A stretch of DNA of 64,000 bases from Thiorhodovibrio litoralis (GTDB lineage Bacteria; Pseudomonadota; Gammaproteobacteria; Chromatiales; Chromatiaceae): NCBI RefSeq assembly GCF_033954455.1, contig NZ_CP121473.1, forward strand, positions 2,900,501 through 2,964,500, written 5' to 3'. A program made the position numbers and the translations under genes. The notes beneath the pieces were generated by a model. It was not told where the DNA came from. It saw only the letters and a list, made by a program, of their open reading frames with translations, and made no database searches. Positions 17,181-27,726 of the stretch are shown piece after piece. Within the stretch, counting starts at the first letter, position 1; each line of letters starts with the position of its first letter.

Positions 17181-17400
17181 TCACAACACCGCATCCACCG
17201 CACGCTCGGCGTCGCGCAGGCGGATTTCGCCGGACATCAGTTTGGGGAGGAGGAGATCGCGGGTTTGGGCGAGGGTGCGGGATTCCTCACCAGCTGCCCT
17301 GATTTCCTCGAAAATAAGGGTTAGTACATCGGACAGAGCAAGCCAAACAGGCTCGTCAGGGATAACCACTGGATATTCAGCCAATCGAGAGAAATCCTAC
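17181..17400 (-). pseudogene. hsdS: HsdS specificity subunit, C-terminal remnant
   Basis: The frame ends ESRTLAQTRDLLLPKLMSGE followed by IRLRDAERAVDAVL, the characteristic last helix and tail of type I specificity subunits. Upstream the frame is closed by a stop near 17400, so both target-recognition domains are lost. Together with the damaged hsdR it shows that a type I restriction system once stood here. No hsdM is left in the window. Confidence 0.85.
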
Positions 17401-17624
17401 ATGAGTCGGGTGTTCTCTTGGGGACTTGCACGCGGTTATATCCAAACCGGACTAGCTCACCGGGAAGTGAGCATAATCTAGGTGCAAGATGCGAGGGCTA
17501 GAGACCAGCGAATAACAGTTCCAAGCATCGCCTAACGCCCGCAAAATGTTACCCGAAGCGTTACCCGGAAGACGAAACGCAAAGTCAAAGCTTAACTAAA
17601 ATCAAGCTAAGCTGCTGTTTTTAT

Positions 17625-17700
<76 letters not shown>

Positions 17701-17716
17701 TTGTTGGTGGGAGCGG

Positions 17717-17758
17717 GCGCCATCGGCTCGGTGGGTGGGGGGCCGAGTCGGATGGCGC
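17717..17758 (-). terminator. Strong hairpin between rpoD and the tRNA gene
   Basis: GCGCCATC (17717-17724) pairs perfectly with GATGGCGC (17751-17758), extended inward by GCTCGG with CCGAG. It begins nine bases after the rpoD stop. There is no T run on the minus strand, so it may be an RNA 3'-end or processing structure rather than a simple intrinsic terminator. Confidence 0.4.
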
Positions 17759-17766
17759 GAGGGGCT

Positions 17767-19581
17767 TTATTCGGTTTCGATGAAGCTGCGCAGTTTGTCC
17801 GAACGGGTGGGATGGCGGAGCTTGCGCAGGGCTTTGGCTTCAATCTGACGGATGCGCTCGCGGGTGACGTCGAATTGCTTGCCAACTTCTTCGAGGGTGT
17901 GGTCAGTGTTCATGTCGATGCCGAAGCGCATGCGCAGGACCTTGGCCTCGCGCGAGGTGAGGCTGGCGAGCATGTTCTGGGTGGCCTCGCGCAGGCCCTC
18001 GGCGGTGGCGGAGTCGACCGGGGAGATGACGGTGGAGTCCTCAATGAAGTCGCCGAGGTGGGAGTCTTCATCGTCGCCGATGGGGGTTTCCATGGAGATG
18101 GGCTCTTTGGCGATCTTGAGCACCTTGCGGACTTTGTCCTCGGGCATTTCCATGCGCGTGGCAAGTTCCTCGGGCGTGGCTTCGCGGCCCATTTCCTGCA
18201 CCATCTGGCGTGAGATGCGATTGAGCTTGTTGATGGTCTCAATCATGTGCACCGGGATGCGGATGGTGCGTGCCTGATCAGCGATCGAGCGAGTGATCGC
18301 TTGACGAATCCACCAAGTGGCGTAGGTGGAGAATTTGTAGCCGCGCCGGTATTCGAATTTATCCACGGCTTTCATCAGGCCGATGTTGCCTTCCTGAATC
18401 AGATCAAGGAACTGCAAGCCGCGGTTGGTGTATTTCTTGGCGATGGAGATGACCAGGCGCAGGTTGGCCTCGACCATCTCCTTCTTGGCGCGACGGGCCT
18501 TGGCCTCGCCGATGGACATCTTGCGGTTGATTTCCTTGATCTCGCCGATCTTGAGGACGTTTTCTTCTTCCAGCTCCTGCAGTCGGCGCTGAGCACGGCG
18601 GATTTCCTCGGCATACTCGCCTAGGCGACCGGAGTATTTCTGGCCTGATGCCAGGTGCTCGTCGAGCCAGTTGGGGTTGGTCTCGTTGTCAGGGAAGGAA
18701 TCGATGAAGACCTTCCGCGGCATGCGGGCACCATCGACGCACAGCCCCAGGACCTGGCGTTCCTGCGCGCGAATGCGTTCGATCGTCTGGCGCAGAATGC
18801 GGATCAGGTCGTTGAAGACGGCGGCAACCAGCTTGAAGCCGAGGAATTCCTCCGACACCCGCTCAAGCGCATAACGAGTGCGATCGTCATCGCGCCCGTA
18901 GTCGTGCAGATTGAGAATCAGGCGTTCGTAGTTATCCCGCAGCGCCTTGACGCGCTGAGCAAACTCTTCTGGATCGGGGCCTGTGTCGACGACCTCTTCC
19001 TCGGCATTGTCGTCAGTGGTGGTGGCATCCTTGGCCGCCCCTTTGTTGACGGGCTCGGCAATTTCGTCGCTGCCGTCGTCAAAGCCGGTGATCACGTCGG
19101 TGATGCGCATTTCCTCGCGCTCGACCTGATTGAACAGTTCAAGCAGCACGCCGACGGTCTTGGGGTAGACCGAAAGCGCACCCAAGACCTGATTGAGGCC
19201 TTCTTCGATCCGCTTGGCGATGCGCAATTCGCCCTCGCGCGTGAGCAGCTCGACGGTGCCCATCTCGCGCATGTACATGCGCACGGGATCGGTGGTGCGG
19301 CCGAATTCACTATCGACCGACGCCAGCGCGGCGGCAGCGGCCTCAGCGGCCTCGTCATCGGCGACGGCAGAGTCGCTGAGTTGGTCGACTTCTGACGGCG
19401 CCGTCTCATGGACTGTGATGCCCATGTCGTTGATCATGCGCACGATGTCTTCGATCTGCTCGGGCTCGACGATGCCGTCCGGCAGATGGTCGTTCACCTC
19501 GGTGTAGGTCAGGAAGCCCTGATCCTTACCCTTTGCGATCAACTGTTTTAACTGCGACGCCTGTTGCTGTTCCTGGTCCAT
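17767..19581 (-). CDS. rpoD: RNA polymerase primary sigma factor RpoD (sigma-70)
   Basis: 604 residues, the usual length. Region 1.1 is at the start ([20 protein letters not shown]), then the non-conserved acidic insert, region 2 with the -10 recognition helix ([20 protein letters not shown]), region 3 ([19 protein letters not shown]) and region 4 with the -35 helix-turn-helix ([20 protein letters not shown]). It directs transcription of most housekeeping genes. It is the last gene of the rpsU-yqeY-dnaG-rpoD order; a 256-bp gap separates it from dnaG, where a separate promoter may lie. Confidence 0.98.
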   Translation of the reverse strand: MDQEQQQASQLKQLIAKGKDQGFLTYTEVNDHLPDGIVEPEQIEDIVRMINDMGITVHETAPSEVDQLSDSAVADDEAAEAAAAALASVDSEFGRTTDPVRMYMREMGTVELLTREGELRIAKRIEEGLNQVLGALSVYPKTVGVLLELFNQVEREEMRITDVITGFDDGSDEIAEPVNKGAAKDATTTDDNAEEEVVDTGPDPEEFAQRVKALRDNYERLILNLHDYGRDDDRTRYALERVSEEFLGFKLVAAVFNDLIRILRQTIERIRAQERQVLGLCVDGARMPRKVFIDSFPDNETNPNWLDEHLASGQKYSGRLGEYAEEIRRAQRRLQELEEENVLKIGEIKEINRKMSIGEAKARRAKKEMVEANLRLVISIAKKYTNRGLQFLDLIQEGNIGLMKAVDKFEYRRGYKFSTYATWWIRQAITRSIADQARTIRIPVHMIETINKLNRISRQMVQEMGREATPEELATRMEMPEDKVRKVLKIAKEPISMETPIGDDEDSHLGDFIEDSTVISPVDSATAEGLREATQNMLASLTSREAKVLRMRFGIDMNTDHTLEEVGKQFDVTRERIRQIEAKALRKLRHPTRSDKLRSFIETE

Positions 19582-19631
19582 AAAGTACCTATCGAATCTG
19601 GTCGAATATGGCTAACACGCACGATCCATCT

Positions 19632-19708
19632 CGCCGGGGTTCTGGAGCCGGTTTTGGGGCCAGTTCTGAACTCGGTTCTGGCTCAGTTCTGAGCCCAATT
19701 CTGGGCCA
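19632..19708. repeat. Short degenerate repeats between rpoD and dnaG
   Basis: The gap holds five or six imperfect copies of a TTCTGRGCCCRGT-like unit of 11-13 bases (for example GGTTCTGGAGCC, AGTTCTGAACTC, GGTTCTGGCTC, AGTTCTGAGCCC, ATTCTGGGCC). The run lies 50 bases upstream of the rpoD start, on the leader of its mRNA. Role unknown. Confidence 0.5.
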
Positions 19709-19837
19709 TTTGTCGCGCGCACGAAGAACGCGGCACCCAAGGCGAAAGAAGGCCTGCGCCGAGACGGAGAATCAAGTCGACACGGACGATGCGAAACTCC
19801 CAAGTATAACATAGGAATGCCGATCCGGCGCGGACCA

Positions 19838-21625
19838 TCAACCGCCTTGGTTGGATGTTTCGCGACTTTTCGGCGTGTGATTCATGGCCGTCACCGCACT
19901 GCTGGCGCCGGCGAGACCCCCGAGTTGCCCACTGCTGAGCATGCGAAAGCGCCGCTCGCGCTCGGCCTCGCGGCAGAGTGCGGACAGCGCACCGACAAAT
20001 TCGAGTTCCATGCCGGTCTCGGGAATATGTTGAGTCAAATGCGGGCCTTCAAGTTCCGTCACAAAGGGCTCGTGCTCACTGTCGCGGAAACATTCCCGCA
20101 GCATTTCCGGGGTCATATCGGGGTCGGCGTCGGCGTGCGCAAGGATTTCGTTGAGCAATTCCATGCCGTCCTCGTCCAGTTCTGTCCACTGCTCCGGTAT
20201 CTCGCGCGCGGCGAGCGCCAGCCGCGGACGCTGGAGCAGCAGCGCGGAGGCAAGCCGCACCGCTGTCAGTCGCCCGCGCACTGGCGCTGCGCGCGGGGGG
20301 CGCGCGCGCCAGCCCGAGGGAGCTTTCGCCGCGGGAGAAGGCACGATCGCCGGGTTGCGAATACCGATCAGCCCCTCGAGTTGTTGCAGCAGCAGTTTCC
20401 GGTAGGTGCCTTCGGGTGCCAGGGCGATCAGCTCGCGCGCTTCGGCATCGCAGCGCGCGCGGCCCTCGGCAGAGTTTAGATCGGAGTGCTCGCGCAGGGC
20501 GTCGAACAGGAAATCCGACAGCAGCTGGGCCTGCGCGAGGCGCGTCTCGAAGGCATCAAGGCCCTCTGCGCGCAGCAGGGAGTCCGGGTCATGGCCAGGC
20601 GGCAGCAACAGAAAACGCAGGGTCAGGCGCTCGGCGGCAAAGGGCAGACTCACGCGCAGGGCTTTCCAGGCCGCGGCGCGCCCCGCTTTGTCCCCATCGA
20701 AACAATAAATCAGCTCGTCTGCCTGGCGCTTGAGTCGCTGGACCTGATCGGCGGTGGTGGCGGTGCCGAGGGTGGCGACCGCATAGGGCAGCCCAAATTG
20801 GGTGAGTGCGATAACATCCATGTAGCCCTCGACAATCAACAGACGCGAGAGCTGGCGCTGGCGCTCGCGCGCCTCAAACAATCCGTAAAGCTCGCCGCCC
20901 TTGTGATACACCGGCGTCTCGGGCGAGTTGAGGTACTTGGGCTCGGATTGGTCGAGCACCCGTCCGCCGAAGGCAATGACACGGCCGCGACGATCGCGGA
21001 TCGGGAACATAATGCGGTTGCGAAAACGGTCGTACCGTCTTGTTTCGCCATCTTTTTCGCGCTCGATGACCAGGCCGGCGTCGATCAGCGCCTGCTGCCG
21101 GGCGGAATCACGACCGAGCCTGGATAGCAGAAAATCCCAACCTTGCGGTGCGAAACCAAGGCCGAATTCCATCGCGATCTCGCCGGTCAGCCCGCGCTCT
21201 TTCAGGTAAGCGATGGCGCGCGGGTCCTCGCGAAGCTGCGCGCAGTAAAGCGCAGCGGCATCCTCGAGCACCTGGTACAACGGGCTGAGATCGGGCGCGG
21301 GGGTATCGGGCTCGCCAGTGGCTCCCGCCTCTGGCAGAGCAATGCCCGCGCGGCTGGCAAGTTCTTCAATGGCTTCCGGAAAGTTCATCCGATCGTATTC
21401 CATCAGGAAGCTGATCGCGTCGCCATGAACCCCACAGCCAAAGCAGTGATAGCTCTGTCGCCCTGGCGTGACGATGAAGGACGGCGTTTTTTCCTGATGG
21501 AAAGGGCAGCATGCCTTGTAGAGCTGCCCGGCCGGGCGCAGCGGCACGCGCGCGCCGACAATCTCGACGATGTCGGTACGCGCAAGAATCTGCTCTTTGA
21601 GTTCGGGTGGGATTCTGCCGGCCAT
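19838..21625 (-). CDS. dnaG: DNA primase DnaG
   Basis: 595 residues. The N-terminal CHC2 zinc finger shows CCPFHQEKTPSF and YHCFGCG; the RNA polymerase core contains the basic RYDRFRNRIMFPIRDRRG motif; the TOPRIM fold has LLIVEGYMDVIAL and the acidic CFDGDKAG. The C-terminal region should bind DnaB helicase. It synthesises RNA primers at the replication fork. It lies between yqeY and rpoD in the macromolecular-synthesis order. The C-terminal third is less conserved and arginine/alanine-rich. Confidence 0.97.
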   Translation of the reverse strand: MAGRIPPELKEQILARTDIVEIVGARVPLRPAGQLYKACCPFHQEKTPSFIVTPGRQSYHCFGCGVHGDAISFLMEYDRMNFPEAIEELASRAGIALPEAGATGEPDTPAPDLSPLYQVLEDAAALYCAQLREDPRAIAYLKERGLTGEIAMEFGLGFAPQGWDFLLSRLGRDSARQQALIDAGLVIEREKDGETRRYDRFRNRIMFPIRDRRGRVIAFGGRVLDQSEPKYLNSPETPVYHKGGELYGLFEARERQRQLSRLLIVEGYMDVIALTQFGLPYAVATLGTATTADQVQRLKRQADELIYCFDGDKAGRAAAWKALRVSLPFAAERLTLRFLLLPPGHDPDSLLRAEGLDAFETRLAQAQLLSDFLFDALREHSDLNSAEGRARCDAEARELIALAPEGTYRKLLLQQLEGLIGIRNPAIVPSPAAKAPSGWRARPPRAAPVRGRLTAVRLASALLLQRPRLALAAREIPEQWTELDEDGMELLNEILAHADADPDMTPEMLRECFRDSEHEPFVTELEGPHLTQHIPETGMELEFVGALSALCREAERERRFRMLSSGQLGGLAGASSAVTAMNHTPKSRETSNQGG

Positions 21626-21735
21626 GGACTTTAAGCTAGCAGATAATCGGGAAAAGTCTGCGACCGTTCAGCGCCGCGTGCGTGCTCCGCCGCGCGAGCG
21701 CATCCGATAGACGGACGACTCACAGACGGGGCGGC

Positions 21736-22179
21736 TCAGGCATTCAGGCGCTGTTTCACTCGAGCGCTAATCTGGCCAATGTCGGCACGGCCTTGCACTT
21801 GCGGCTTAATGATGCCCATCACCTTGCCCATGTCGCGCATGGAGCTGGCGCCCGTCTCGGCCAAGGCCGCGTCGATGCAGGCATCGATCTCGGCATCGCT
21901 CAGCGGCTCGGGCATATAGGCTTGGCAGACCAGGATCTCGGCGGCCTCCTTCTCTGCCAGGTCCTCACGCCCGGCATCCTGGTACTGCGCGTGTGAGTCC
22001 CGCCGTTGCTTGATCATTTTCTCGAGCACGGCGAGCACCGCCGTGTCGTCAAGCTCGATACGCTCATCGACCTCGCGTTGCTTGATCGCGGCGTTGATGA
22101 GCCGAATGGTACCCAGACGCTCCTTGTCGCCGCCCTTGAGCGCGGCTTTCATATCATCCTGCAGGCGCTGCTTGAGCAT
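21736..22179 (-). CDS. yqeY: GatB/YqeY domain protein
   Basis: 147 residues, the whole length being a YqeY domain: helical start MLKQRLQDDMKAALKGGDKE, RLINAAIKQREVDERIELDD, and the conserved end GKVMGIIKPQVQGRADIGQI. The domain is related to the tRNA-binding tail of GatB, but the free-standing protein has no proven function. It sits between rpsU and dnaG in many gammaproteobacteria and beta-proteobacteria, as here, nine bases after rpsU. Confidence 0.93.
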   Translation of the reverse strand: MLKQRLQDDMKAALKGGDKERLGTIRLINAAIKQREVDERIELDDTAVLAVLEKMIKQRRDSHAQYQDAGREDLAEKEAAEILVCQAYMPEPLSDAEIDACIDAALAETGASSMRDMGKVMGIIKPQVQGRADIGQISARVKQRLNA

Positions 22180-22188
22180 GGTTATTGC

Positions 22189-22404
22189 CTAGAACGGGCG
22201 TTCCCAGCGGCGCGACTCGCGCGACAGCTTCTTGTGATGACGTTTGACGGCGGCGGCTTTCTTGCGTTTGCGCTCAGCCGTTGGCTTCTCGTAGAACTCC
22301 CGGCGGCGGACCTCGGCGAGAATCCCGGCTTTCTCACAGGAGCGCTTGAAGCGACGCAGGGCGACCTCGAAAGGCTCGTTTTCTTTGACACGAACGTTTG
22401 GCAT
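22189..22404 (-). CDS. rpsU: 30S ribosomal protein S21
   Basis: 71 residues from the ATG at 22402-22404: [20 protein letters not shown] to the basic tail [14 protein letters not shown], full length for the family. A longer frame upstream is not needed. S21 is bound to the 30S platform and helps initiation. It is the first gene of the rpsU-yqeY-dnaG-rpoD order and faces lolC divergently, so the 300-bp gap 22405-22707 should hold both promoters; I could not assign boxes with certainty. Confidence 0.97.
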   Translation of the reverse strand: MPNVRVKENEPFEVALRRFKRSCEKAGILAEVRRREFYEKPTAERKRKKAAAVKRHHKKLSRESRRWERPF

Positions 22405-22707
22405 GCAACAATCCCAATCAGTGACGGAAAAAAGGTTGTTAGAGAGAAGCAGCAAAAGTGCTTGGAATAAAACAACCGCGAATGATAACGTGCGCAGCTA
22501 CCGGTGTGCAATCCGTTTGTCGCCCATCGACTTGGCGCGCGTCAGCCTAGCCCTGCCCTGCCCCACCAAAATCAGCTCGGCCCAGTGCGGCCCAGCTCTG
22601 ACCAGCCATTCCCAAAGTCAACTAGCGACAGACACCCCGACCTTACACCACCAGCCAACACCATCAGCCAACACCAAAAAACAGTCACTCAAGCAGTCAC
22701 CCAATCC

Positions 22708-23961
22708 ATGTTTCATCCCCTGCCGTTGTTCATCGGCTTGCGCTACACCCGCGCCAAGCGTCGTAACCACTTTATTTCGTTCATATCCCTGATCTCGATG
22801 CTGGGCATCATGCTCGGCATCGTGGCACTGATCGTGGTGCTGTCGGTGATGAACGGCTTTCATAAGGAGATTCAGGAGCGCATCCTCGGCATGGCCTCGC
22901 ACGCCACCATCAGCGCAGCCGATCCGGCCGGACTGACCAACTGGCCAGAATTGCTCGCGCAGGTGCGCGGCACGCCGGATGTGGTGGGTGCAGCGCCCTT
23001 TGTCGAGATCGAGGCCATGCTGATGAGCAACGGTCAGACCAATGCCGCCATGCTGCGCGGCATCCTGCCGGCGGAAGAAGACCAGGTCTCGGACCTGCGT
23101 GAGGACATGATCGCCGGGCGCGTTGAGAACCTGATCCCGGGCGAGTTCGATATCATCCTGGGCGCGGAGCTCGCCAACATCCTGCGGGTGGGTCTGGGCG
23201 ACAAGGTCACAGTGGTCACGCCTCAGGTCAATGCCACGCCAGTCGGCGTGATGCCGCGGCTTAAAGCCTTCAACATCGTCGGTCTGTTCCAGGTTGGCAT
23301 GGCTGACTACGACCGTGGCATGGCCTTTGTGCACATGGTGGATGCGGCCAAGCTGATGCGCCTGAACGAGGGCGCCGCCGGTGGCATCCGTCTTAAGCTG
23401 ACGGATATGTTTCAGGCCCCGCGCACCGCACGCGAGGTGGCCGCAACGCTCGAGGGCTACTATCGGGTCACCGACTGGACCCAGGTACATCGAAATTTCT
23501 TTGCCGCGCTGCGCACCGAAAAGCGCATGATGGCGATTATTCTCTTTCTGATCGTCGCCGTGGCGGCCTTCAATATCGTCTCCACCCTGGTGATGGTGGT
23601 GACCGACAAGCGCGGGGATATTGCCGTGCTGCGCACTCTCGGCGCCTCGCCGGGCAAGGTGATGGCGATCTTCATGGTGCAGGGCACCAGCATCGGGCTG
23701 GTCGGGACGCTATTTGGCGTGGTCGGCGGGGTGCTGCTCGGCTGGAACGTGGAGAGCATCGTCGCGACCATCGAGCAAATGTTCGGGGTGCATTTTCTGG
23801 ACCCCAGCATCTATTACATCAGCGCCCTGCCCTCGGATGTGCGCTTCAGCGACGTGGTCACCATCGCCGGCGGCGCCTTTGCGATGTCGGTGCTCGCCAC
23901 CCTCTACCCCGCCTGGCGCGCCTCGCGCACCGACCCGGCCGAGGCATTGCGCTATGAATAA
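22708..23961 (+). CDS. lolC: Lipoprotein-releasing ABC transporter permease LolC/LolE
   Basis: 417 residues from ATG 22708. The first membrane helix follows [20 protein letters not shown]; a large periplasmic domain lies between it and three C-terminal helices in the FtsX-like region ([20 protein letters not shown]). It ends ALRYE, as LolC/E proteins do. With LolD it extracts lipoproteins from the inner membrane for transfer to LolA. Only one permease gene is present, as in species with a single LolF-like permease or with lolE elsewhere. The ribosome-binding site is weak. Confidence 0.93.
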   Translation: MFHPLPLFIGLRYTRAKRRNHFISFISLISMLGIMLGIVALIVVLSVMNGFHKEIQERILGMASHATISAADPAGLTNWPELLAQVRGTPDVVGAAPFVEIEAMLMSNGQTNAAMLRGILPAEEDQVSDLREDMIAGRVENLIPGEFDIILGAELANILRVGLGDKVTVVTPQVNATPVGVMPRLKAFNIVGLFQVGMADYDRGMAFVHMVDAAKLMRLNEGAAGGIRLKLTDMFQAPRTAREVAATLEGYYRVTDWTQVHRNFFAALRTEKRMMAIILFLIVAVAAFNIVSTLVMVVTDKRGDIAVLRTLGASPGKVMAIFMVQGTSIGLVGTLFGVVGGVLLGWNVESIVATIEQMFGVHFLDPSIYYISALPSDVRFSDVVTIAGGAFAMSVLATLYPAWRASRTDPAEALRYE

Positions 23962-24760
23962 CCCCTCCCCCGTGCTCGAGGCGATCGGCCTCGGCAAGTC
24001 CTTTCGCGAAGGTCCGCAGGAAGTGAAAGTCCTGCGCCAACTCGATCTGCGGGTCGAGCGCGGCGCGCGCGTGGCCGTGGTGGGTGCATCCGGCTCTGGC
24101 AAAAGCACCCTGTTGCATTGCCTGGGCGGTCTCGAGCAGCCCAGCGTCGGCGAGGTGCGCTGGGCTGGCGAGCCCATCGTCAAGCTCTCCGAGCGCCGGC
24201 GCGGGCTGCTCCGCAACAAGCGGCTTGGGTTTATCTATCAGTTTCACCATCTGCTTGGTGAGCTTACCGCGCTTGAGAATGTCGCCCTGCCCCTGTTGAT
24301 CGGAGGGGCCAGCGCCGCCGATGCGCGCAAGCAGGCGAACGCGATTCTCACGCGCGTCGGACTAGCCGCACGCGTGGAGCACAAGCCTTCGGAGCTCTCC
24401 GGCGGCGAGCGCCAGCGGGTGGCCATCGCCCGGGCGCTGGTGACGCGGCCCGATTGCGTGCTGGCCGACGAGCCCACGGGCAATCTCGACCGGCGCACCG
24501 CGGCTGATATTTATGATCTGCTGTTGGAGCTGAACCGCGACATCGGCACCAGCGTGGTGCTGGTCACGCATGATCTGGAACTCGCCGCGCGCGCCGATCA
24601 CATCTTGCGGCTGGAGGATGGCGCCTTGGTGGCGGATGCGCAGCCCGCTGCCGAAGCAGGTTCCGATGCTGATGCTGGGGTTGATGCTGGAGCTGATTCG
24701 GATGCCGGTTCCGAATTAGGCGCCGAACCCAATAGTGGACCTGGCAGCGATCGGGCATAG
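23954..24760 (+). CDS. lolD: Lipoprotein-releasing ATPase LolD with low-complexity tail
   Basis: 268 residues; the ATG lies inside the last codons of lolC (8-base overlap). Walker A ([13 protein letters not shown]), the Lol-specific stretch [20 protein letters not shown], signature (LSGGERQR), Walker B ([12 protein letters not shown]) and the switch His (VTHD) are all present in the first 225 residues. The last 40 residues are made almost only of A, D, G and S, absent in ordinary LolD, and are encoded where the convergent DUF2062 gene overlaps by 163 bases. Energises lipoprotein release. Confidence 0.95.
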   Translation: MNNPSPVLEAIGLGKSFREGPQEVKVLRQLDLRVERGARVAVVGASGSGKSTLLHCLGGLEQPSVGEVRWAGEPIVKLSERRRGLLRNKRLGFIYQFHHLLGELTALENVALPLLIGGASAADARKQANAILTRVGLAARVEHKPSELSGGERQRVAIARALVTRPDCVLADEPTGNLDRRTAADIYDLLLELNRDIGTSVVLVTHDLELAARADHILRLEDGALVADAQPAAEAGSDADAGVDAGADSDAGSELGAEPNSGPGSDRA

Positions 24761-25260
24761 CGAGCACGCCGGCGGGCATTGAGCCGCCGCACCACCGCCC
24801 AGCGCCACAGGCCCTGCACCGTCCAGTAGGCAATCAGGGCGCTGATTGTGGCGCACACCAGGCTGCCGAGCAGGACTGGCCCAAGGATGCCGAGCCAGTT
24901 GTGCCAGTCGATCCAGAAATGGGCATTGAACGGTGGCACCGGCCGCAGCAGTAACAGGCAGCCGATTACATAGGCAAAATAGAACAGCGGCGGGATGGTC
25001 AGCGGATTGCTGAGCCACACCAGAGAGAAGGCGATAGGGAGGTTGACGCGCAGCTTGATGGCGCCGATCGTGGCATAGAACGGCTGACCCAGCGGCGGCA
25101 GGCAGAGGATGAAAAACCCAAGCGCGACCCCACCGGAGACCGAGCGTCGGTTCAGCACCCACAGCTGCGGCTCGCGCAGCAGATGTGCCACACGGCGCAG
25201 GGCCCAGTGCTCCACCAAGACGCGGGGATCAGGCAGACGCTGCTGCAGCCAGCGTTTCAC
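24598..25260 (-). CDS. DUF2062 membrane protein
   Basis: 220 residues with the DUF2062 core: [40 protein letters not shown] and [20 protein letters not shown], giving three to four membrane helices. The function of the family is unknown; it is frequent next to lol/comEC in gammaproteobacteria. The C-terminal 40 residues are a low-complexity A/S/P/E stretch that is the antisense of the LolD tail. It starts 48 bases from the divergent comEC. Confidence 0.88.
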   Translation of the reverse strand: MKRWLQQRLPDPRVLVEHWALRRVAHLLREPQLWVLNRRSVSGGVALGFFILCLPPLGQPFYATIGAIKLRVNLPIAFSLVWLSNPLTIPPLFYFAYVIGCLLLLRPVPPFNAHFWIDWHNWLGILGPVLLGSLVCATISALIAYWTVQGLWRWAVVRRLNARRRARYARSLPGPLLGSAPNSEPASESAPASTPASASEPASAAGCASATKAPSSSRKM

Positions 25261-25308
25261 GATTCAGCGATCACTCCGCCTGAGTTTATCCAGCTTTCAT
25301 TCTCCGGT

Positions 25309-27726
25309 TTGATTATACCCACAAAGCCTCGCGATCAAGCGCAATCCCTCGCATTTTCGCGCCTCATCCCCGGCGGCCTGCCGGCGACGGCCCTGGCGTT
25401 CGCGCTCGGTGCCGGCGGATTTTTCCTACAAGACCATCTCGCACCAGCTCCCCTGCTGCTCGGCAGCTGTGCCGTCCTCGCCCTGGCTGGCATGCGTTGG
25501 CGCTGGCCGCGCTTGCTGCTGTTGGTCTTGGTCGGATTCGCCCATGCGCAATGGGCCAGCTGTCCGCTGCTGTGCCAGCCCTTCGACGAATCCTTGTTGC
25601 GCCAGGACCTGCTGATCCAAGGGCGGGTCGCAGGACTGCCGGATCAGACCAGCGAGCGCGCGCGCTTTTTGTTTCATATCGAGCGCGCCAGCCGTCAGCT
25701 CGATGCGGAGCAGCAGCCAGAGAGCCCCTCAACGAGCGAGCCGCTTGAGCTCCCCGAGCAAGTGCGCCTGAGCTGGTACAAGGGCGCCCCGCAGATCAAG
25801 GCCGGGGAGCGTTGGAGTCTGCTGGTGCGCCTTAAACCGCCACATGGCTTCGTGAATCCGGCCGGATTCGACTACGAGCGCTGGTTGTTTCAGCAGGGTA
25901 TCGGCGCGACCGGCTATGTGCGCGACAGTGACCAGAACCGGCGGCTGGATGCCGGTCCGGGCGACCAGTGGCTCAATCACCTGCGCCAGCAGTTGCGAGC
26001 ACGCATTATCGCTGTCCTGGGCGAGACGCGCGCCGCCGCCCTGGTGCGAGCCTTGGTGCTGGGAGACCGCGAGGGGCTGACGCCGCCGGACTGGCAGGTG
26101 CTCACGCGCACCGGCACCAACCATCTGTTGGCCATCTCGGGACTGCATATCGGGCTGATCGCGACCGCGGCTTTCTTTCTGACACGCGGGTTTTGGGCAA
26201 GGGCCGGCTCCCTGCCGCTGTGGCTCGCCGCACCGCGTGCGGGCGCCGTCATGGCAATGCTGGCCGCGCTGGGTTACAGCGCCCTGGCCGGATTCGCGGT
26301 CTCGACTCAGCGCGCCCTGGCGATGCTGGCCGTGGTGCTGGTGGCGCTGATCGCCGGGCGCACCTTGCGTCCGTTCGCCGCGCTCAGTCTGGCGCTGCTG
26401 GCGGTGCTGCTGGTCGATCCGCTCGCCATGCTGTCCTATGGATTCTGGCTGTCCTTCGGCGCCGTCAGCGCCCTGCTCTATGCCCTGGGCGGGCGTCTGG
26501 GCCAGCCGTCGCTGTTCGCTGGCTGGAGCCGCGCCCAGTGGACGGTTGCCTTGGGGTTGCTGCCGCTGTTATTGCTGCTGTTTGGGCGCGCGTCCTTGAT
26601 CGCACCGCCGGTGAACCTGATCGCGGTGCCCCTGTTCTCCGTGCTGCTGCCCGCGATTCTGCTCGCCACCCTGATCAGCCTGGCAAGCAGCTGGACCTTA
26701 CCCTTGACCTTAATCGGCGCCGGGCTCGAGCACGGATTAAATCTTCTCGCAACCCTGGCCGAGTTGCCCTGGGCGACCATCGGCCTGGGCGAGCGCCCGC
26801 TGTGGGTCTGGGGCGCGGCCTTTGCTGGCGTGGCCCTGCTGCTGGCACCGCGCGGCCTGCCAGGGCGTTGGCTGGGATTGATATATTTGCTTCCGCTGCT
26901 GCTGGTGCGGCCGCTGCCGCCGGCGCCTGGAACGGCGGCCGTCACGGTGCTCGACGTCGGTCAGGGGCTGGCGGTAGTCATCCGCACCGCGCGACACACC
27001 CTGGTCTATGATCTGGGGCCGCGCTTTCCCAGCGGCTTCAATACCGGCACGGCGGTGGTCGCGCCCTATCTGCGCGCCCTTGGCATCGGGGAGGTCGATC
27101 TGCTGGTGGTCAGCCATGCCGATCAAGACCATGCCGGCGGGCTGTCCGGGCTGCTTGAGGAGAATCCGGTCGCACGGCTGCTGAGCGGAGAGCCGGCCGA
27201 GCTGGAGTCGGCACTGTCATCCGGCGTCACTGCCGAGCCCTGTCAGGCCGGCCAGCAGTGGCACTGGGACGGCGTTGAGCTGGCCATCTTGCACCCGAGT
27301 GCTGCGACGCAACTGGAAGGCAACGACAGCTCCTGCGTGCTGAAAATCACCACCGGCGGTGCCAGCCTGCTGCTGAGCGGTGATGCTGGCAACCGCATCG
27401 AGGCCGGATTGGTCCGCGAATATGGCCAAGCCCTGCGCGCCGAGGTTCTGGTGGCCGGGCATCACGGCAGCGCAACATCCTCAGCGCGCGTTTTTCTAGA
27501 ACAGGTCGATCCGCGCTGGGTGATCTACTCGGCGGGTTTCGCCAATCGCTATGGATTTCCGGCCAAGGTGGTGTCTGAGCGCGTCGATCATCTTGGCATT
27601 CCGTCGCTGAACACGGCTACCACTGGCGCCATCTCCTTTCTGCTGCCGGCTCGGCCGCCGCTGGGGCCGCCGGAGCTGGCGCGGGCGCAGCGCGACCGAT
27701 TGTGGCGCCATCATCCAGCGCCCTGA
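25309..27726 (+). CDS. comEC: DNA internalization protein ComEC/Rec2
   Basis: About 805 residues if it starts at the TTG at 25309; an upstream start inside the divergent gene (25183) is possible but gives a sequence without family resemblance. Order: two or three helices, an OB-like DUF4131 region (about 100-190), the Competence domain with many helices (LLAISGLHIGLIATAAFFLT), and a metallo-beta-lactamase domain from about 540 (VTVLDVGQGLAV, SHADQDHAGG, VLVAGHHGSATS). ComEC is the inner-membrane channel for single-stranded DNA in natural transformation. The gene is complete. It ends 110 bases inside the convergent zinc-ribbon gene. Confidence 0.95.
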   Translation: MIIPTKPRDQAQSLAFSRLIPGGLPATALAFALGAGGFFLQDHLAPAPLLLGSCAVLALAGMRWRWPRLLLLVLVGFAHAQWASCPLLCQPFDESLLRQDLLIQGRVAGLPDQTSERARFLFHIERASRQLDAEQQPESPSTSEPLELPEQVRLSWYKGAPQIKAGERWSLLVRLKPPHGFVNPAGFDYERWLFQQGIGATGYVRDSDQNRRLDAGPGDQWLNHLRQQLRARIIAVLGETRAAALVRALVLGDREGLTPPDWQVLTRTGTNHLLAISGLHIGLIATAAFFLTRGFWARAGSLPLWLAAPRAGAVMAMLAALGYSALAGFAVSTQRALAMLAVVLVALIAGRTLRPFAALSLALLAVLLVDPLAMLSYGFWLSFGAVSALLYALGGRLGQPSLFAGWSRAQWTVALGLLPLLLLLFGRASLIAPPVNLIAVPLFSVLLPAILLATLISLASSWTLPLTLIGAGLEHGLNLLATLAELPWATIGLGERPLWVWGAAFAGVALLLAPRGLPGRWLGLIYLLPLLLVRPLPPAPGTAAVTVLDVGQGLAVVIRTARHTLVYDLGPRFPSGFNTGTAVVAPYLRALGIGEVDLLVVSHADQDHAGGLSGLLEENPVARLLSGEPAELESALSSGVTAEPCQAGQQWHWDGVELAILHPSAATQLEGNDSSCVLKITTGGASLLLSGDAGNRIEAGLVREYGQALRAEVLVAGHHGSATSSARVFLEQVDPRWVIYSAGFANRYGFPAKVVSERVDHLGIPSLNTATTGAISFLLPARPPLGPPELARAQRDRLWRHHPAP

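Noticed and set aside
25968-27011. Second open frame inside comEC
   Set aside because: It is an alternative frame on the same strand within a gene with clear membrane and lactamase motifs.
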